Under the pieces are notes generated by a model. That model ran no database searches, was not told the origin of the DNA, and saw nothing but the letters and a program-made list of their open reading frames with translations. The translations under genes were made by a program, and so were the position numbers. 64,000 nt of DNA from Apiospora phragmitis (Eukaryota; Ascomycota; Sordariomycetes; Amphisphaeriales; Apiosporaceae), in assembly GCA_038363925.1 (NCBI GenBank), contig JAQQWL010000005.1, positions 2,976,001-3,040,000 of the forward strand, read 5' to 3'. Below, in pieces: positions 35,520 to 49,131 of the stretch. The first letter of the stretch is position 1, and each line of letters starts with the position of its first letter.

Positions 35520-38500
35520 TAAATATAAAAAAAGTTTATATTAAAGCGTTACTTAATAACGGAACGTAAAGAAACTATATCTTATTACGAATCGTTAACC
35601 GCTTAAAATTAATATAATAAGAAAAAAGCGCCCCATATTAATTTAAAACCGTTAATAAAGGATTTATAACTTATAAAAATAAAAAAATATAAAAAAAAGT
35701 CGCGAACCTTCCGGTCGATATTAAAAAACGTTATAAACGAATTACGTATAATATTATAAACGTCGTAAGATATAATATAATTTTAGAAATATCTTAATTA
35801 TAGATAAATAACTTTAAAATTAAATAAAAAATAAGTTAACTTTAATAAAATATATTAAAAAAAAGTTTAATTAATAAGTAACGGTTTAAAAAACGACCCC
35901 TTAATAAACTTAAAGTATTTAAAATATATATTATTATTAAAAGATCTAAGCCGAACATTATAATAACTATATTAAAAAAATACCAGTAATTCGAAGCTCT
36001 TTTTAATAAGAAATTAAAAATAAGCTTACCGATTTATACACGGTAAGATTACGAAATACCTTTTAAAAAAGGGAAGGAACTACCCTTTATACCTATATAT
36101 AAGCTTAATTAAGAACACGAAGCAGTATTAAAAAAGTATATTACAAAGAACCTCGAGAAAGGAGTTATACGACCATTTATATCACTAGCCGGATTCCTTA
36201 TCCTCTTTGCCCTAAAAAAGAGTAAGGACGGGAAGCCTAAATAACGCATATATATCGATTACTAAAAGCTTAACGAAATTACTATTAAAAACCGATACCC
36301 TTTACTTTTAATTAACGATTTACGAAATAAACTATTACACGTTAAAATCTTTATAGTATTTAACCTCCTTAACGTATATAACCTAATCCGTATTAAAAAA
36401 AGAGAAAAATAAAAAACCGCGTTCCGAACGAAATATAAACATTTCGAATACTAAGCTATGCCGTTTAAGTTAATTAATACACTAACTAGCTTTTAATTAA
36501 TAATTAATTATGTCTTACGAAAATACCTCGACAAGTTCGTCATCGTATACCTTAACAATATTCTTATTTACTCCGAAAACGAAGAATAGCATAAAGAGTA
36601 CGTAAAGTTAATACTTTAAAAGCTATAGGACACTAATCTATTAATTTACCTAAAAAAGAGCGAATTCTACTAATAAACGGTCACGTTTATAAAATATATA
36701 ATATCCCTCGGAAAAATCCGAATAAAACCTTTAAAAGTATTAATAATAAGAGAATAGCCGAGGCCTACAAGCGTTATAGAAATCAGATCCTTCTTAAAAC
36801 TAGCTAACTATTACCGGATTTTTATCCCCGGGTTTAATAAGATAACGACACCCCTTACGTACTTAACACGAAAGAACGAACTATTTAAATAGATAAAAAC
36901 GGAAAAATCGGCCTTCTAAGCTATTAAGGAAAAAATTTTTAACGAAATAATACTTCGCGTAATAGATCTCAATAAACCTTTTAAAATAGAGACCGACGTA
37001 TTAAACTATGCGATCAGAGGGCAACTTAATTAATAAGATAATAACGGAAAATCGTACTTAGTAATATTCTTTTTAAAAAAGCTAAACGGACTAGAACTTA
37101 ATTATTGAATCTATGATAAGGAGTTAATAACTATTATTAAAGTATTCGAAAAATAAAAACATTATTTAAATAATACGGTAAAACTAATAAAGGTTTATAT
37201 TAATTATAAGAACCTCACGACGTTTATTATTAATAAAAAGTTAAATAAAAAATAAATAAAATGGTTAAAATTCTTATTAAAATTTAACTTCGTTATTATT
37301 TACTATAAAGGTAGCGATAACGGCAGGGCCAATACTTTAAGCCGACGACTAAATTATTAATAAAACGTCCTATTAGAGATATATACGATTTTAATATATA
37401 ATAAAAACGGAAACCTTATATTGTTACGATATATATAAATTATTTATAAAGTATAGTTTTAAGAGGAATAAATCGAGAAATTTAAAGAATATTTTAAAAC
37501 CCTAGATTTTATAAATTAGGCCAAGAACAGGCTCCAGACTAAAAACGGACTTACCTACCGTTACGACAAGATCTATATCCTCGAACGATACTAGAATAAG
37601 TTTATTAAAGAATTCTACGGGCACCCCGCGTATAGATACTAAAGGATTTTTAAGACCTAGAAGCGAATTACTAGGTAATTCGATTACGAGAACCTTAAAA
37701 ACAAGGTTACGTAAATAATTAATAACTATGACTTTTATAATAAAATTAAAGCCGTATAATATTAACCGTATAAAAAACTATAACCTATATTATTATTAAA
37801 TAAGGCTTAAAAAATAATGGTATTAAGTTTTATTATTAAATTATTACTATTAAAAAAACCGTTAATTAAGGTCAAGTATAACAACGTACTAATTATTACC
37901 GATAAACTTACGAAATATACTTACTTCCTACCCTATAAAGAAGCAAGCGACATAGATAACTTAGTATATACCTTCCTTAAAACGATCGTTAACTAACACG
38001 GGCTACTAGAAACGATTATCTCCGATCGAAACAAGTTGTTTACCGCTAAATTTTAAAAATCATTTATAGCTTAACTAAAAGTTAAGTATAAGTTATTTAT
38101 AGCGTATTATTCGTAAACCGACGAATAAACCGAGCGCATAAATTAAACGTTTAAGTAATACCTACGATACTATATTAATTATAAATAAGATAATTAAGTA
38201 CAGCTATTACTTATAGTATAGTTTGTTTATAATAACGCGAATAACGAAATTACACGTATATTACTTTTTAAAACTAACTACGGGTTTAAACTAAATATTA
38301 CCCGATCATAATTAAAAAGAGAATTAGTATTAATAACGATTATTTAAATCGCAAAATTAAAAAAACTCTAAATATCGTTATAAAAAGACCTCACCTTTTT
38401 TTAAGAGCGAATAAAGGAATACGCAGACTAGAAAAAAATAAAGGGACCTATTTTTAAAAAGGGAGGAAAAGTTTACTTCCTCCGATAAAATGTTAAAACT

Positions 38501-38851
38501 AAACGACTTAGCGATAAACTAAACTTTAAAAAGATCGAATTATTTAAAATCGTAAAAATTATTTTAAAAACTAATTATTAATTATTACTATTTAAAATAA
38601 TACGGATACACTTTATATTTTATATCTCCTTATTTAAATCAGCCCTTAATAACGTAAAAATCGAAACATAACTAGAAATCGAAACAGATTAACACGAATA
38701 CGAAATCGAGGCTATCCTCGATAAAAAACGAGTAAAATAAAGATAAAAATATCTCGTTAAATAAAAAAACTACTTATTAAAAAATAATACTTAAAAACTT
38801 AAAGAATATTTAGAAAATACCGCTTAAAAACTTTAATACTTTAAAGAATAA
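35520..38851 (+). pseudogene. Gypsy F pol: protease, RT, RNase H, integrase, chromodomain
   Basis: Protease ALLNNGT (catalytic Asp to Asn) is at 35546-35566. RT carries FALKKSKDGKPK near 36205 and the catalytic box as YLNN at 36548-36559 (YLDD with both Asp to Asn). Then come FYxxTVTFI, SFLKLANYYRIFIPGFN and the RNase H KIETDVLNYAI near 36980. The integrase zinc region starts FIKEFYGHPAYRY near 37600, and its DDE core shows ITDKLTKYTYFLPY and IISDRNKLFTAKF (37895-38060). A C-terminal chromodomain (YEIEAILDKKRV, KYLVK, NYLLKNNT) lies at 38698-38835, and the frame ends at 38849-38851. Chromodomains direct such elements to heterochromatin. All catalytic boxes are recognisable but inactivated. 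Confidence 0.88.
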
Positions 38852-39256
38852 GCCCGAAATCGGCTAGTAACGACGGCTTTAACGGAATATTAAAATATAC
38901 CTCGTCTTAATTAAAAACAAAGTCAGAAGGTAACGTAGGAGTAATTTCGGTAAACGGCTCGGCGGCCGCCGTATAACGAGCCTTCTCCTCCGCCTCTTCG
39001 CGCTCGACTCGCTTTAACTCCTTTATATTAAAAACGCCTTAACGAATTATAAATATTATCTTATCGAACTATAACTTCTTTTATTTCCGAAGTAAGCGCA
39101 CCTTCGCGGTAATACGTTTTAGCTCCTTTTCCGCGGCGTTTAGGTTACCTTTAAAGCGAGCGTAATTATTATTAATAATTTTTAATTAAACGGCTAAAAA
39201 ACCTTATATGTTATACCGTGATTAATTATATTTTATATATAATTTATAACGAAAAA
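38841..39256 (-). pseudogene. Antisense coiled-coil ORF downstream of gypsy F pol
   Basis: On the minus strand the frame NAAEKELKRITAKVRLLRK, a short gap, GVFNIKELKRVEREEAEEKA and then RYTAAAEPFTEITPTLPSDF ends in a normal stop at 38843-38841. It overlaps the end of pol tail to tail by about 3 bp. Internal stops fall at Q and similar codons. It is charged and heptad-like, so probably a coiled coil. Matching frames occur in G and H. Fungal gypsy elements are known to carry an antisense gene here; its function is not known to me. Confidence 0.7.
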
Positions 39257-39546
39257 AATCGATCTTTAAAACTTTATAGTTTATAAAACTACGGGTTTCG
39301 TAATAAAAATAAAAAGGTATAATAATAAATCTTTAAATAATAAAACTTAAAATAATATCGTACCGGTTAATTTTAAAATATTTTAACGTATAACGCTTTT
39401 TAATATAATTAAAAATTATAATAAATATATATTATAATAAAAATAAAAAAAGTAAAGAACTTATTAAAACTTAACGGAATAAATAAACTAAGGTATTTAT
39501 AAAACTCGGCGCTTTAAAAATAAAATAAATAAAAAGGAAAAAATAA

Positions 39547-40218
39547 TATTATAACTTAACTTAATTATATAGCTTAGACCCACTTTTACGAAACGGCTTA
39601 ATAATACCCCGCGGAGCGTACCAGCTTTATAAACCTAAACGACCCCTCTATAATTAACGCATAGCGTACGTAATAAGTATAAAATTATTACTACTTCGAG
39701 TACGCGAAACTAAACAACCGATACGTAAAACTATAATAAAGAACGATTATTAAATAGTACTAAACGTGCTTAAGGTAGCGCTAAGCGTACCCGGAAAGCG
39801 ACCACGGCGGAACGGGATCACGTGACGGATCTGGGGATTTAGAGCAGATCCTAAGATCTGGGAAGAGAGGATCTGCTGGATCTGGGCAGATTTAATAGAT
39901 TTAGAATAATTAATAAAAAAAGATTAAATATATACTAATAAACGTTTTTTATATATTTTATATAAATACTTTTTATTTTAATAATTAATTAAAATATTAA
40001 TTTAATTTATTAATAAAGTATATTATTTTAATAACTTTATTAAAAATATTTTTAAATTAACGCACCTCGGTTATCTTTTATTTTTACGGCTATTATATAT
40101 TATAATAATAAGAGCGGACTCTTATTACACGTTTAAATACTCTCTCGTATTATTAAATATAAACCCTTCCGTACGTCTTATTAGGTTTCCCTTTAGACCC
40201 TTGATAGCGTTCGTTATA
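39547..40218 (+). repeat. 3' LTR of gypsy F
   Basis: 672 bp, same orientation as the 5' LTR; the AGCAGATCCT/AGGATCTGCT hairpin lies near 39842-39877. Confidence 0.9.
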
Positions 40219-40223
40219 CATAG

Positions 40224-42370
40224 CTAGCCCTAATAGCCTAATACTTACCCTACTCGTATTTAGGACATACCCTCGCATTAACGAGAACTTACCACCGTTA
40301 CTAAAAATCTAGGTACAAAGAGAAGCCGTACGGAAAATAATAAAAATACTTCAGAAAATACGTACAAATATCGATATCCACCGAGCCCTGAATACCCGGA
40401 ACGGACCGGCTATCCACAATATTTTAACACTTCCGTTCCGGAGTAAAGTCCTAGTCTAGCGGGAAAAAAAAAATAAACCGGACTATATAAAATAACAGTT
40501 ATTAAAAACTATACGATCCGAATAAACACCCTAGACGGCCCGAAAACCTTTCGAGTAACCTAAATTAAGCCGTACTATCGGGAAAAGGCCGGAGAACCGT
40601 ACGACGAGCCGGATATATAACCAGATCCGGAATAGCCGGCAGGTACCCCGGATACCGAATTAATAACCGAGGAAATTATAATAGCTCTCGTACACTATAA
40701 TTAAGAATAACTTAAAAAATATCTACTCCGGAACGTTCTAGCCGCCGTATTTTTTACTTAAAAAGAATAAAAGAATTACGACTTAATAATTAAGTTCTAA
40801 TAAAACGAGATTATTACCTCGTTTAGATATTTATTTTAAAAGTCCGACGCGGAGGAGATTAATAATTTCGTTATATAAAGAGTTTTTAAATTTGTTAAAC
40901 TCGATCCGAACGTATATAACAGTTAGAAAATCTTTAAAACACGACTTATATAAAAAATCTAGACTCGTAATATAAAGATATTTAAAAAAAAAGCTATTTT
41001 AACTTAATTACTAATAATTTAAAAGATAAGGTAAAAACTCCTTTTAGCCTTAAAACCGACCTTGATCCGAGACTTCAACATATAAAGCAAGCTACGCAAT
41101 ATTACACAAGCTTATACTTAATCGCACGATAAACTAAACCGATTAATCTATACACGCTTATTAATTAAGCTAAAGAATTAAGATCTCGAAGGGACGCTAT
41201 TTTAAATTATATTACCCCTATACGGACTAATAGAGTCGGGACTTTACTAGTTTAAAATATATTATAATTACTGTGTATAAAATTTAAAAATAATAATTTT
41301 AACATATAACGCCTACTTATTATTTATTACGGAAAAATCGGACACCATCGATATTATAATTATATAAACCGATAATACGTTCAACTTCGTTATAACCCCT
41401 TTTTCTTAAAAAGAGAAAGAAAAACTAATAAAAGAATAATTCCGTATAAAACCGAAGAATATCTTAACCGAAAACACGCTAATCCTATTTAATAAAAGCA
41501 AGATTTAATTAAAATTATACGATATCCTTTTTAAGTAAAAAGGATAAGCTAATTAATTAAAATCTATTAACCCGAAAAATATCGATAAAAACTAATAATA
41601 TATTTCTTAACGTATAAAAAAAGCATATCTAGCCGTTATTTATTAATTAAAAATAGCGTATAACCTATTTATCGCCGCTTAAGTATAAACTTTAAAAAAT
41701 AAAGATATCGAGAGCTTAAATATACGAATTAATTAATAGATCCAAAATCTAATACGCGGCTTAAAATATATCCCGCTAAATTTTTACTATATAAAAATAT
41801 ATATCTTTACCGATAATTCTTTTACAAATAATAAAAACTTAATATCCTAGCTCGGATACTTAGTTATCCTAGGTTAAAAGCTTAGCCGTATAAGGGACCA
41901 GTTCGAGATCTAAGGTAATATTATTTATTAGAGCTCGACGAAATATAAAAGAATTATTCAAAGTGTATTAATTAACGAACTATACGGTATAATTTCCGGT
42001 ATTAATAACGGTATCGCCCTTAATATTACACTTAAAAGAATTATACGGAGCCTCGAATTTTAAGAGGTATTAATAATCCTTTATATAAACTCGAAATTAT
42101 TTTATAAATGCTTGGTTAAATTAGGAATAATAAACGAGAAAAAACTAATAATTAATATTATATCGCTTTAAGAATCGTATAAAAAAAAGGAGATCTTAGA
42201 GATTTATTAGGTCGACGGCCGAAATAACCCTATAAACGCCTTTACTAAAAAAATTCTAAATAATGCCTTCGAATAGCTAGTATTAACTAATAGGTTAACC
42301 GTACGCGTAAAAGCGTACATCGAAAGACTAGACTTGTACGGCGAGTAAAAAAAGAGGAGAGAAAGAGATA
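40224..42370 (+). pseudogene. Copia D integrase end, RT and RNase H
   Basis: Integrase C-terminal half (RNGPAIHNILTLP near 40395, RVNTLDGPKTFRVT near 40510) is followed by RT (NVLAAVFFT near 40730, then the TDN catalytic pair at 41368-41376, second Asp to Asn). RNase H has TDNSFTNNKNL near 41810 and the terminal NNPINAFTKKILNNAFE near 42220-42270. A trinucleotide-rich 3' leader, (ATT)n/(ACT)n, spans 42420-42480, and the purine tract AAAAAGGGGAGCTAC precedes the LTR. Confidence 0.83.
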
Positions 42371-42655
42371 TCTTCTTTTTTAACGAGGTATAACGTATCT
42401 CGATATATAACGGCGTACCTATTATTATTACTACTTTTACTACTATTATTGCTTTTATTATTATCGCTACTCTTAAACTATTCCTTTTAATTTATAGCGG
42501 GAAGTAATATATAAAAGTATAGTATCACCTATACGGCTTAGGCAGGCACCGAATACCGGATTAACGTAACCCATTTATACGAAACCCTTACGGAGGGAAT
42601 ACTCGTTTTAAAAAGGGGAGCTACTTAAATCTATAATTAAAACAAAAACTTCTAG

Positions 42656-42861
42656 TATTAAAATAATAAGAACTGAGGTCTTCTATATTACTTTAAAAAG
42701 GGTGTTACGTACCTACGCGCACGAACCCCTTTTTATTTCATAAAGAGGGGCATACGATACCCCTCGTAGCTAGCAGAGAAGATAGACATGAATAACAGAA
42801 TAAGAACGATTAAACCCCGATTAAAACCGGAACCACCGTACGTACGAGAGCCTATTTAACA
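42656..42861 (+). repeat. 3' LTR of copia element D
   Basis: 206 bp; retains GAGGGGCATACGATACCCCTC-type hairpin halves and the CCGTACGTACGAGAGCC end, close to the pre-RIP sequence. Confidence 0.9.
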
Positions 42862-43570
42862 GTAAAAGCGTTTACATGGTTATTTCGGCCGCCGACTCAG
42901 CAGATCTTTAATATCTCCCTTTTTTATCTAATTCTCGGAGTAATATAATATTCATTATTGGTTTTTTTTTCGTTCGTTATTCCTAATTTAATTAAGTATT
43001 CGTAAATTAATCTCGAGTTTATATAAAAGATTATTAATACCTCTTAAAATTTAAAGCTTTATACGATTTTTTAAGCGTAATATTAAGTATAATACCGTCT
43101 ATTAATATCGGAAATTATGCCGTATAGTTCGTTAATTAATACGCTTCGAATAAGTCTTTTATATTTCGTCGAACTTTAATAAATAATACTACTTTAAATT
43201 TCGAACTAATCTTTTATACGGCTAAGTTTTTAACTTAATATAACTATATATTCGAGCTAAGAAATTAAGTCCTTATTATTCGCAAAAGAACTGTCGATAA
43301 AAATATATATCTTTATATAATAATGATTTAATAAGATATATTTTAAGCCCCGTATTAAATTGTATATTTATTAATTAATTTATATATTTAAGCTCTTAAT
43401 ATCTTTATTTTTTAAAATTCGTATTTAAGCGGCGATAAATAAGTTATACGCTCCGTTTAATTAATAAATAAAAGCTAAATATACTCCTTTTATATATTAA
43501 AAAATATATTACTAATCTTTATTAATAGCTTTTAAGTCGATTAGCTTTAATTAATTAGCCTATCCTTTTT

Positions 43571-43777
43571 TATTAAAACAGCTAGAATTAAATTTATTTA
43601 TATTACTCTAAAAGGGATGCTACGTACATGCGCGTACGAATCCCTTTTCTATTTTATTAAGAGGGGTATACGATGCCCCCCGTAGCTAGCACTATACATA
43701 AGCATAAATAATAGAATTTAATAATATAGCACCATTTAAACCCTTACTTATACATACGTACGAAAGCTTATTTAATA
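43571..43777 (+). repeat. Solo LTR (subfamily 2) inside copia E
   Basis: 207 bp, the same subfamily as 27678-27884. Flanks TTTTT and TTTGT are a weak duplication. Copia E sequence (RNase H/RT region) is continuous on the two sides. Confidence 0.8.
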
Positions 43778-43782
43778 TTTGT

Positions 43783-46700
43783 ATTTCAAAAGGATATAGT
43801 ACAATTTTAATTAAATCCTACTTCTATTAAACTCGATTGGCGTATTTTCAGTTAGGATACGTTTTAGCTTTATATAAAATTATTCCTCTATTAGCTTTTC
43901 TTTCCCTTTTTAAAAAAGGGGGCTATAGTAAAGCTTAACGTATCGTCGGTTTATATTATTATAATACCGAAAGTATTAAATCTTTTTGTATTAAATAATA
44001 ATTAAGCGTCGTATATTAAAATTATTATTTTTCAATTTTATACGTAATAATTATAATACGTTTTAAATTAAATGAGTCTCGACTTTACTAGTTCGTATAA
44101 GGGTAATACGATTTAAAATAGTGTCTCTTCGAAATATTAAGTTTTTAATTTTATCGATAAATATATATAAATTAGTCGGTTTAGTTTATCGTACTATTAA
44201 GTATACGCCTATATAATATCGCGTAACTAGCTTTATATATTAAAGTTTCGAATTAAGGTTAATATAAGAATTAAAAGAAGTTTTTAGCTTATCTTTTAAA
44301 TTATTAATAACTTAGTTAAAATAGCCTCCTTTTTTATATCTTTATAGCCTTATATTATAAGCTTAGATATCTCGTATAGCTTCGTAGTTTTACCCTTAAT
44401 ATTTTATACGAGCCGTGTTTTAAAAATTCTCCTGCCGGTATGCTTACCTAGGTCGAATCGAATAAATTCGAAAACTCTTCGTACGGCGAGATTATTAATC
44501 TCCTCCGCGTCCGACTTTTAAAATAAATATCCGGATAAAATAATAACCTCGTTTTATTAAAGCTTAATTATTAAGTCGTAATTCTTCTATTCTTTTTAAA
44601 TAAAAAATATAGCGGTTAAAACGTTCCGAAATAAATGTTTTTTAAATCATCCCCGGCCACGTTATATAAGAGCTACCGTAGTTTCCTCGGTTATTAATTT
44701 AATATTTAAAGTATTTACCGGCTATTCCGGATCTGGTTATATATCCGGCTCGTCGTACGGTTGTTTAGCCTCTTCCCGGTAGTACGGCTTAATTTAGGTT
44801 ATTAGAAAGGCTTTTGAGCTGTCTAGGATGTCCACCCGGATCGTACGGTCTTCGATAGCTACTATTTTATATAGTCCGGTTTATCCTTCTCTTTTTTATT
44901 AAATTAAAACTTTACTTCGGAGTGGGAATATCAAAATATTGTGGATAGCCGGTCCGTTCCGGGTATTTAAAACTCGGTAAATATCGATATCCGCACGTAT
45001 TTTCCGAAGCATCTTTATTACCTTCCGTACGGCTTTTCCTCGTACCTAAATCTCTAGTAACGGTGGTAAATTCCCGTTAATACGAACGTATATTTCGAAT
45101 ACGAATAAAGTAAATATTAAGCCGTCGAGGCTAGCCGTATCGCTTAAAGCTTTAATTATTATTTAAAGTATTATCTCGGCATTTATTCGATAACCGAGAT
45201 CTTTTTATAAAATATCGAAAGCTTTATATAACGAAACGTGTGTTCGTTTAATTTTATTTATTATTTAATAAGCTTCGATAAATATTTAGTTATAAGTAAT
45301 CTCCAAACTCTCTTTAAAATTACGTACTCGAATTATACGAGATATAATTAAAAGGTCCCTAATATACGTATATTTAATATTTATAAAAGGTATTTTATAT
45401 ATTTTATTCATTAAGAGAATATAAGAATATAACCGTTTAAAAAAACGTACTAGAATCGATTACGTAAAGTATATTTTATTCGTTAATATAAATAACGTTT
45501 ATAATAATTTCGTAATTAAAGTCAAATTTCTTTTATAACGAGAATTTAAATCTTTATAACACTAGATTATACTACTATTATTAAGAGTAGAACTTTTAAA
45601 TCTCGTCGAGAATAGCAGGGTTAATATCGTCGTAGCCGGCGTTCTTTAAAAAGGTGTAGAGCTTCTTTATACGAGGGTATTTAAACCGTCGATAAAGATA
45701 TTAAAACTATTTCTCGATAAAATATAACGTCGCTTCCGTACGGCCGGTATTAAAGAACGGGCGTCCTTATTTCTTAATTATAAAGAGTATTTCGCCGTCC
45801 TTTTATACGATAAAATTAAAAATATTATTATAATAAGTTTTAAGCCGGTCGGCGTTATATAATTAGAATAAAAAAAAGGTTACAATATTTAAAATATAAT
45901 ACTTAATTACTTTTAATCGGTTCTATATATTAATTATTTTAATTAACGAAATAAGTGTTAAACTTTTAAACTTAATCTTAGCGTTTCTCGAGGTTTAATT
46001 CATTTATACGTTTAAGTTCTTTCGTATGTAAGCCTTTATTTAATACTTTTCGACTATTAAAAATAAAGCGGCGCCGGTATTTTAAAGCTCTTTTTAATAA
46101 GTTTAGTTATATAAGCTATTAAGGTTAAATTAATTAGCTTATATAAAAGCTTTTAAAAAATAAATATCTTAGTTAATAAATTAATAATAAAACGCGACGT
46201 CCATTTAATAAATTATGCTTTATCGTGCGTTTTCCGGATTAAAATAATCGTACTCCTTTTCGTCGTCTTTTAACTCCTCCCTTTTCCCTTCCTAGTCTCG
46301 GAAGGAATCCTCGTATTCGTCCTAGGTAAAGAGACCCTGTCTAATATTATTACACGCTTAAAAGTATTAGGTTATCTTACGGGTTCGTTTTTCGGCTAAG
46401 TAATTTATTAATTAATAGCCTTATTTATAATAAATTCGGTAGGTTCTTCGCTTAAACTACCGGCTCTCGTATAACAACTTAAGTCGAAACGTATTCGTAA
46501 ATTACTAATTTCTATTTTATTTTAATAATTAATTATTATATAGTAATTTATTACCGTAAAATAATCGGTTTCTTTTCGTGCGGTTATTTATAAACCGTTT
46601 ATTAATTAAATATATATTCGTAACCGGGTTTCGATATAATTCCTTCGTTAAATATTATTTCGAGAACCTCTAATCCGTTATTATACTTAACGACGCGAAG

Positions 46701-47990
46701 CTTTAAAAATAACGCTTCGTATATTAGCTTTTAATTAATAAAAGCCGGTATAAGCTCCGGAACTCCTCGGCAAGCTCGTACGACTAAGGTATAAAAAGCG
46801 ATCTTTTTTTCGAATCTTTTTTCGAGGGCTCGTTATACGCGTTGAAGCTTATTTAACAATATTTCTAAAACCTCGATAAGTTACTTTTCGGCGTTTTTAC
46901 TTTTTACTCGTATGAAAAAAGTTATCGTCTAATTTATAAAATATTATACGTAATTTATTATTATATTAAAATACGAGTTTATAAAGTAATACATCTTGTT
47001 TTATCTCTTTTCGGGTCCGATATAATTAAAATAAAATACCTCCGCATAACCGGAAATAATATCCGAAAAAATCGCATAATACTAATCCTTTAATATATCT
47101 AGCCGTCGGCATATTCTAATAAATATCCGTACTTTATTATAAAAGATATCGTACAGCTTACCGGTATAGTTCTTTTCTTTTTTTTATACCTTTAAAAAAG
47201 TAACGACTTTATTTTAATCGATTTTACCGTTATAAATAGCTCGGCTTAAAAAGATATCGTACTTTATAACGTACGTTAAACTAAATAATCGTACGGTCTA
47301 GTCCGGCGTCCCGGAGTTAAAAAAAGAAAAGGAATGATATCTTACGACGCTTAAATACTTAAGAATTTAGGGTTAAATGTTAAGCCTAAAGTTTCCCGTA
47401 ATATCGTAAACGATTACTTCGTATAGATACCGGGTATTTCTTATTTAGGCGGCGGTTATTCGATTATTTATTTTAAAGAAGAGTATAAAATATCCTCTTT
47501 TCAAGTTTCCGAATTCGGTTTTATCGGTTAGTCTTATTAATATATAAAAGCAGCCGATAGAACTAGGTTTATAAGCTTAGCTTTAAAGGATCCCTTCGTT
47601 AATATATTAACTCCGTATTTTTTAAAATAATTAAAGAGCTTTTTTTAAAACGTACGATTAATTTAACCGAATTAATACTCGGTCTATACGTCGAATTCGG
47701 TAATAAATAACTTTTAAAAAACGTCCTCTTTATTTTTAATATATAATATTTTAAAAAGTATCGTACGAGGTACGTTATAAATTATTCGGGCGATATCTCT
47801 TTAAAATTATCTTTAAAAGTTCGAGCTCTTAAAAATCGAGGTTAATATTTTTTTTTAAACTATTAATAAGATCTAAATATATTAAAATATTTCCTCGTAT
47901 ATAATTAGTTCGGGGTTTAAATTTAAAGCTAGGGTTATCGGTTCGTCTATATTCGATACGTTTAAACTCGGTCTCGATTCGCGGATAATA
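43783..47990 (-). pseudogene. Copia E gag-pol, main body
   Basis: Minus-strand order from right to left: gag (about 47990-46420), protease region (about 46080), pre-integrase/integrase (about 45700-44780), RT (about 44720-43790). The RT catalytic pair is intact here: T-D-D at 43950-43942. RNase H continues left of the solo LTR at 42867-43570 and, beyond copia D, at 28426-28815. Stops and frameshifts remain numerous, so it is not functional. Keeping TDD while B, C and D have lost it shows uneven mutation between copies. Confidence 0.8.
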
Positions 47991-48260
47991 ATTAATTCTA
48001 TTCTAATAAAGATTATCGCCTTATAAATCGTACGATAAGGTTATTTAAATATATAATTATATATAGCTTAGCTAGTCTCGCGTATAATTCGAAACCTTGT
48101 CTCCTCTTTATATAGTTAATTTAGTTCGGCTCTTCCTTTAAATCTCTAACGGATGGAAATTCTCGGGGCTCCTTAGCACGGTCGCCTTATATCGGTAGGG
48201 TCGTAAAACCTTCTCTTCACTTTTATTAATCTATGATAGCCACGGGCAACTATTAATCAG

Positions 48261-48446
48261 TATTAAATGGGCTGCTCGTACGTACGGGGGTTCCGGGTTC
48301 AATCGGGGTTATATTACTATATTCTTTTTATTTATATCTATCTTTAGTACGAGCTACGAGGGGCATCGTATACCCCTCTTTATGAAATAGAAAAGGGGTT
48401 CGTGCGCGTAGGTACGTGGCACCTCTTTTAAATTAGTATAGAAAAC
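48261..48446 (-). repeat. 5' LTR of copia element E, interrupted
   Basis: The first 186 bp of a 206-bp LTR, with GTACGTACGGGGGTTCCGGG kept. It is broken by gypsy G at AAAAC and continues for 10 bp at 56133-56142 (AAAACCTTAG) before gypsy H breaks it again. Confidence 0.88.
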
Positions 48447-49067
48447 TATTACGACCCGACCTAACTATGCGGCTAAGAACCCCACTTATCGGCACGGAAC
48501 TATAATATACCGACCAGCCTACGATATCATAGTTACTAACCGTACCGTTAGCTATATGAATTAAAGAACTCCCTTAAATAATAAACGATAATAATACCGC
48601 CTCGTCCGGCGATGGGACGAATGCGCCTAGGAGCGATAGTAATAATTACCGGATCACGTAACGTAACGAACGCTTAAAAGGAAGTAATTAAGCCGTTTAA
48701 GAATATTTAGTAATACTTAATAATGCTTAACTAAAATATATTAAGTAAGATTAAGCTAACGGAATTAATAAAAGAAGGATTAAATATATAATTATAAACG
48801 TTTCTTTTATATTTTATATAAATACTTTTTATTTTAATAATTAATTTAAGTATTAATCCTAACCTATTAATAAGGTATATTACTTTAACGATTTTATTAT
48901 AAATACCTTTAAATTTTATATTTAATTACGATTTAATTACGGTTATTATTTATTATATTAATAGGCGATTATTTATTATATATTTAAATACTTTCTCGTA
49001 TTATTAAATATAAACCTCCGTACGTTTTACTAAGGTTTTTATTAGACCTTTAATAGCGTTCGTTATA
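48447..49067 (+). repeat. 5' LTR of gypsy G
   Basis: 621 bp, begins TATTACGACCCGACC, ends AGCGTTCGTTATA. Its 5' half differs from F; from about TAAACGTTTC onward the two match. Confidence 0.9.
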
Positions 49068-49131
49068 TTTTAATTACTTTTATTTTTATAAGTTATTACC
49101 TAAACCTTCGAGTAATAACCTTACAGGAAAC

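Larger units (their letters stand above)
32425..40218 (+). mobile_element. Ty3/gypsy chromodomain element F, nested in D
   Basis: 7.79 kb, LTRs 673 and 672 bp. The flanks CATAA (32420-32424) and CATAG (40219-40223) form a target duplication differing by one G-to-A. The order gag, protease, RT, RNase H, integrase, chromodomain is that of Ty3/gypsy chromodomain elements. The copia D integrase resumes immediately after it. Confidence 0.93.
29048..42861 (+). mobile_element. Full-length copia element D, nested in E and split by gypsy F
   Basis: Starts with an unmutated TGTTAGAATAGCAGGAACTG and ends TATTTAACA. The perfect target duplication GTAAA lies at 29043-29047 and 42862-42866. Without F it is about 6.0 kb. 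Its 3' LTR is among the least RIP-altered in the window. Confidence 0.92.
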
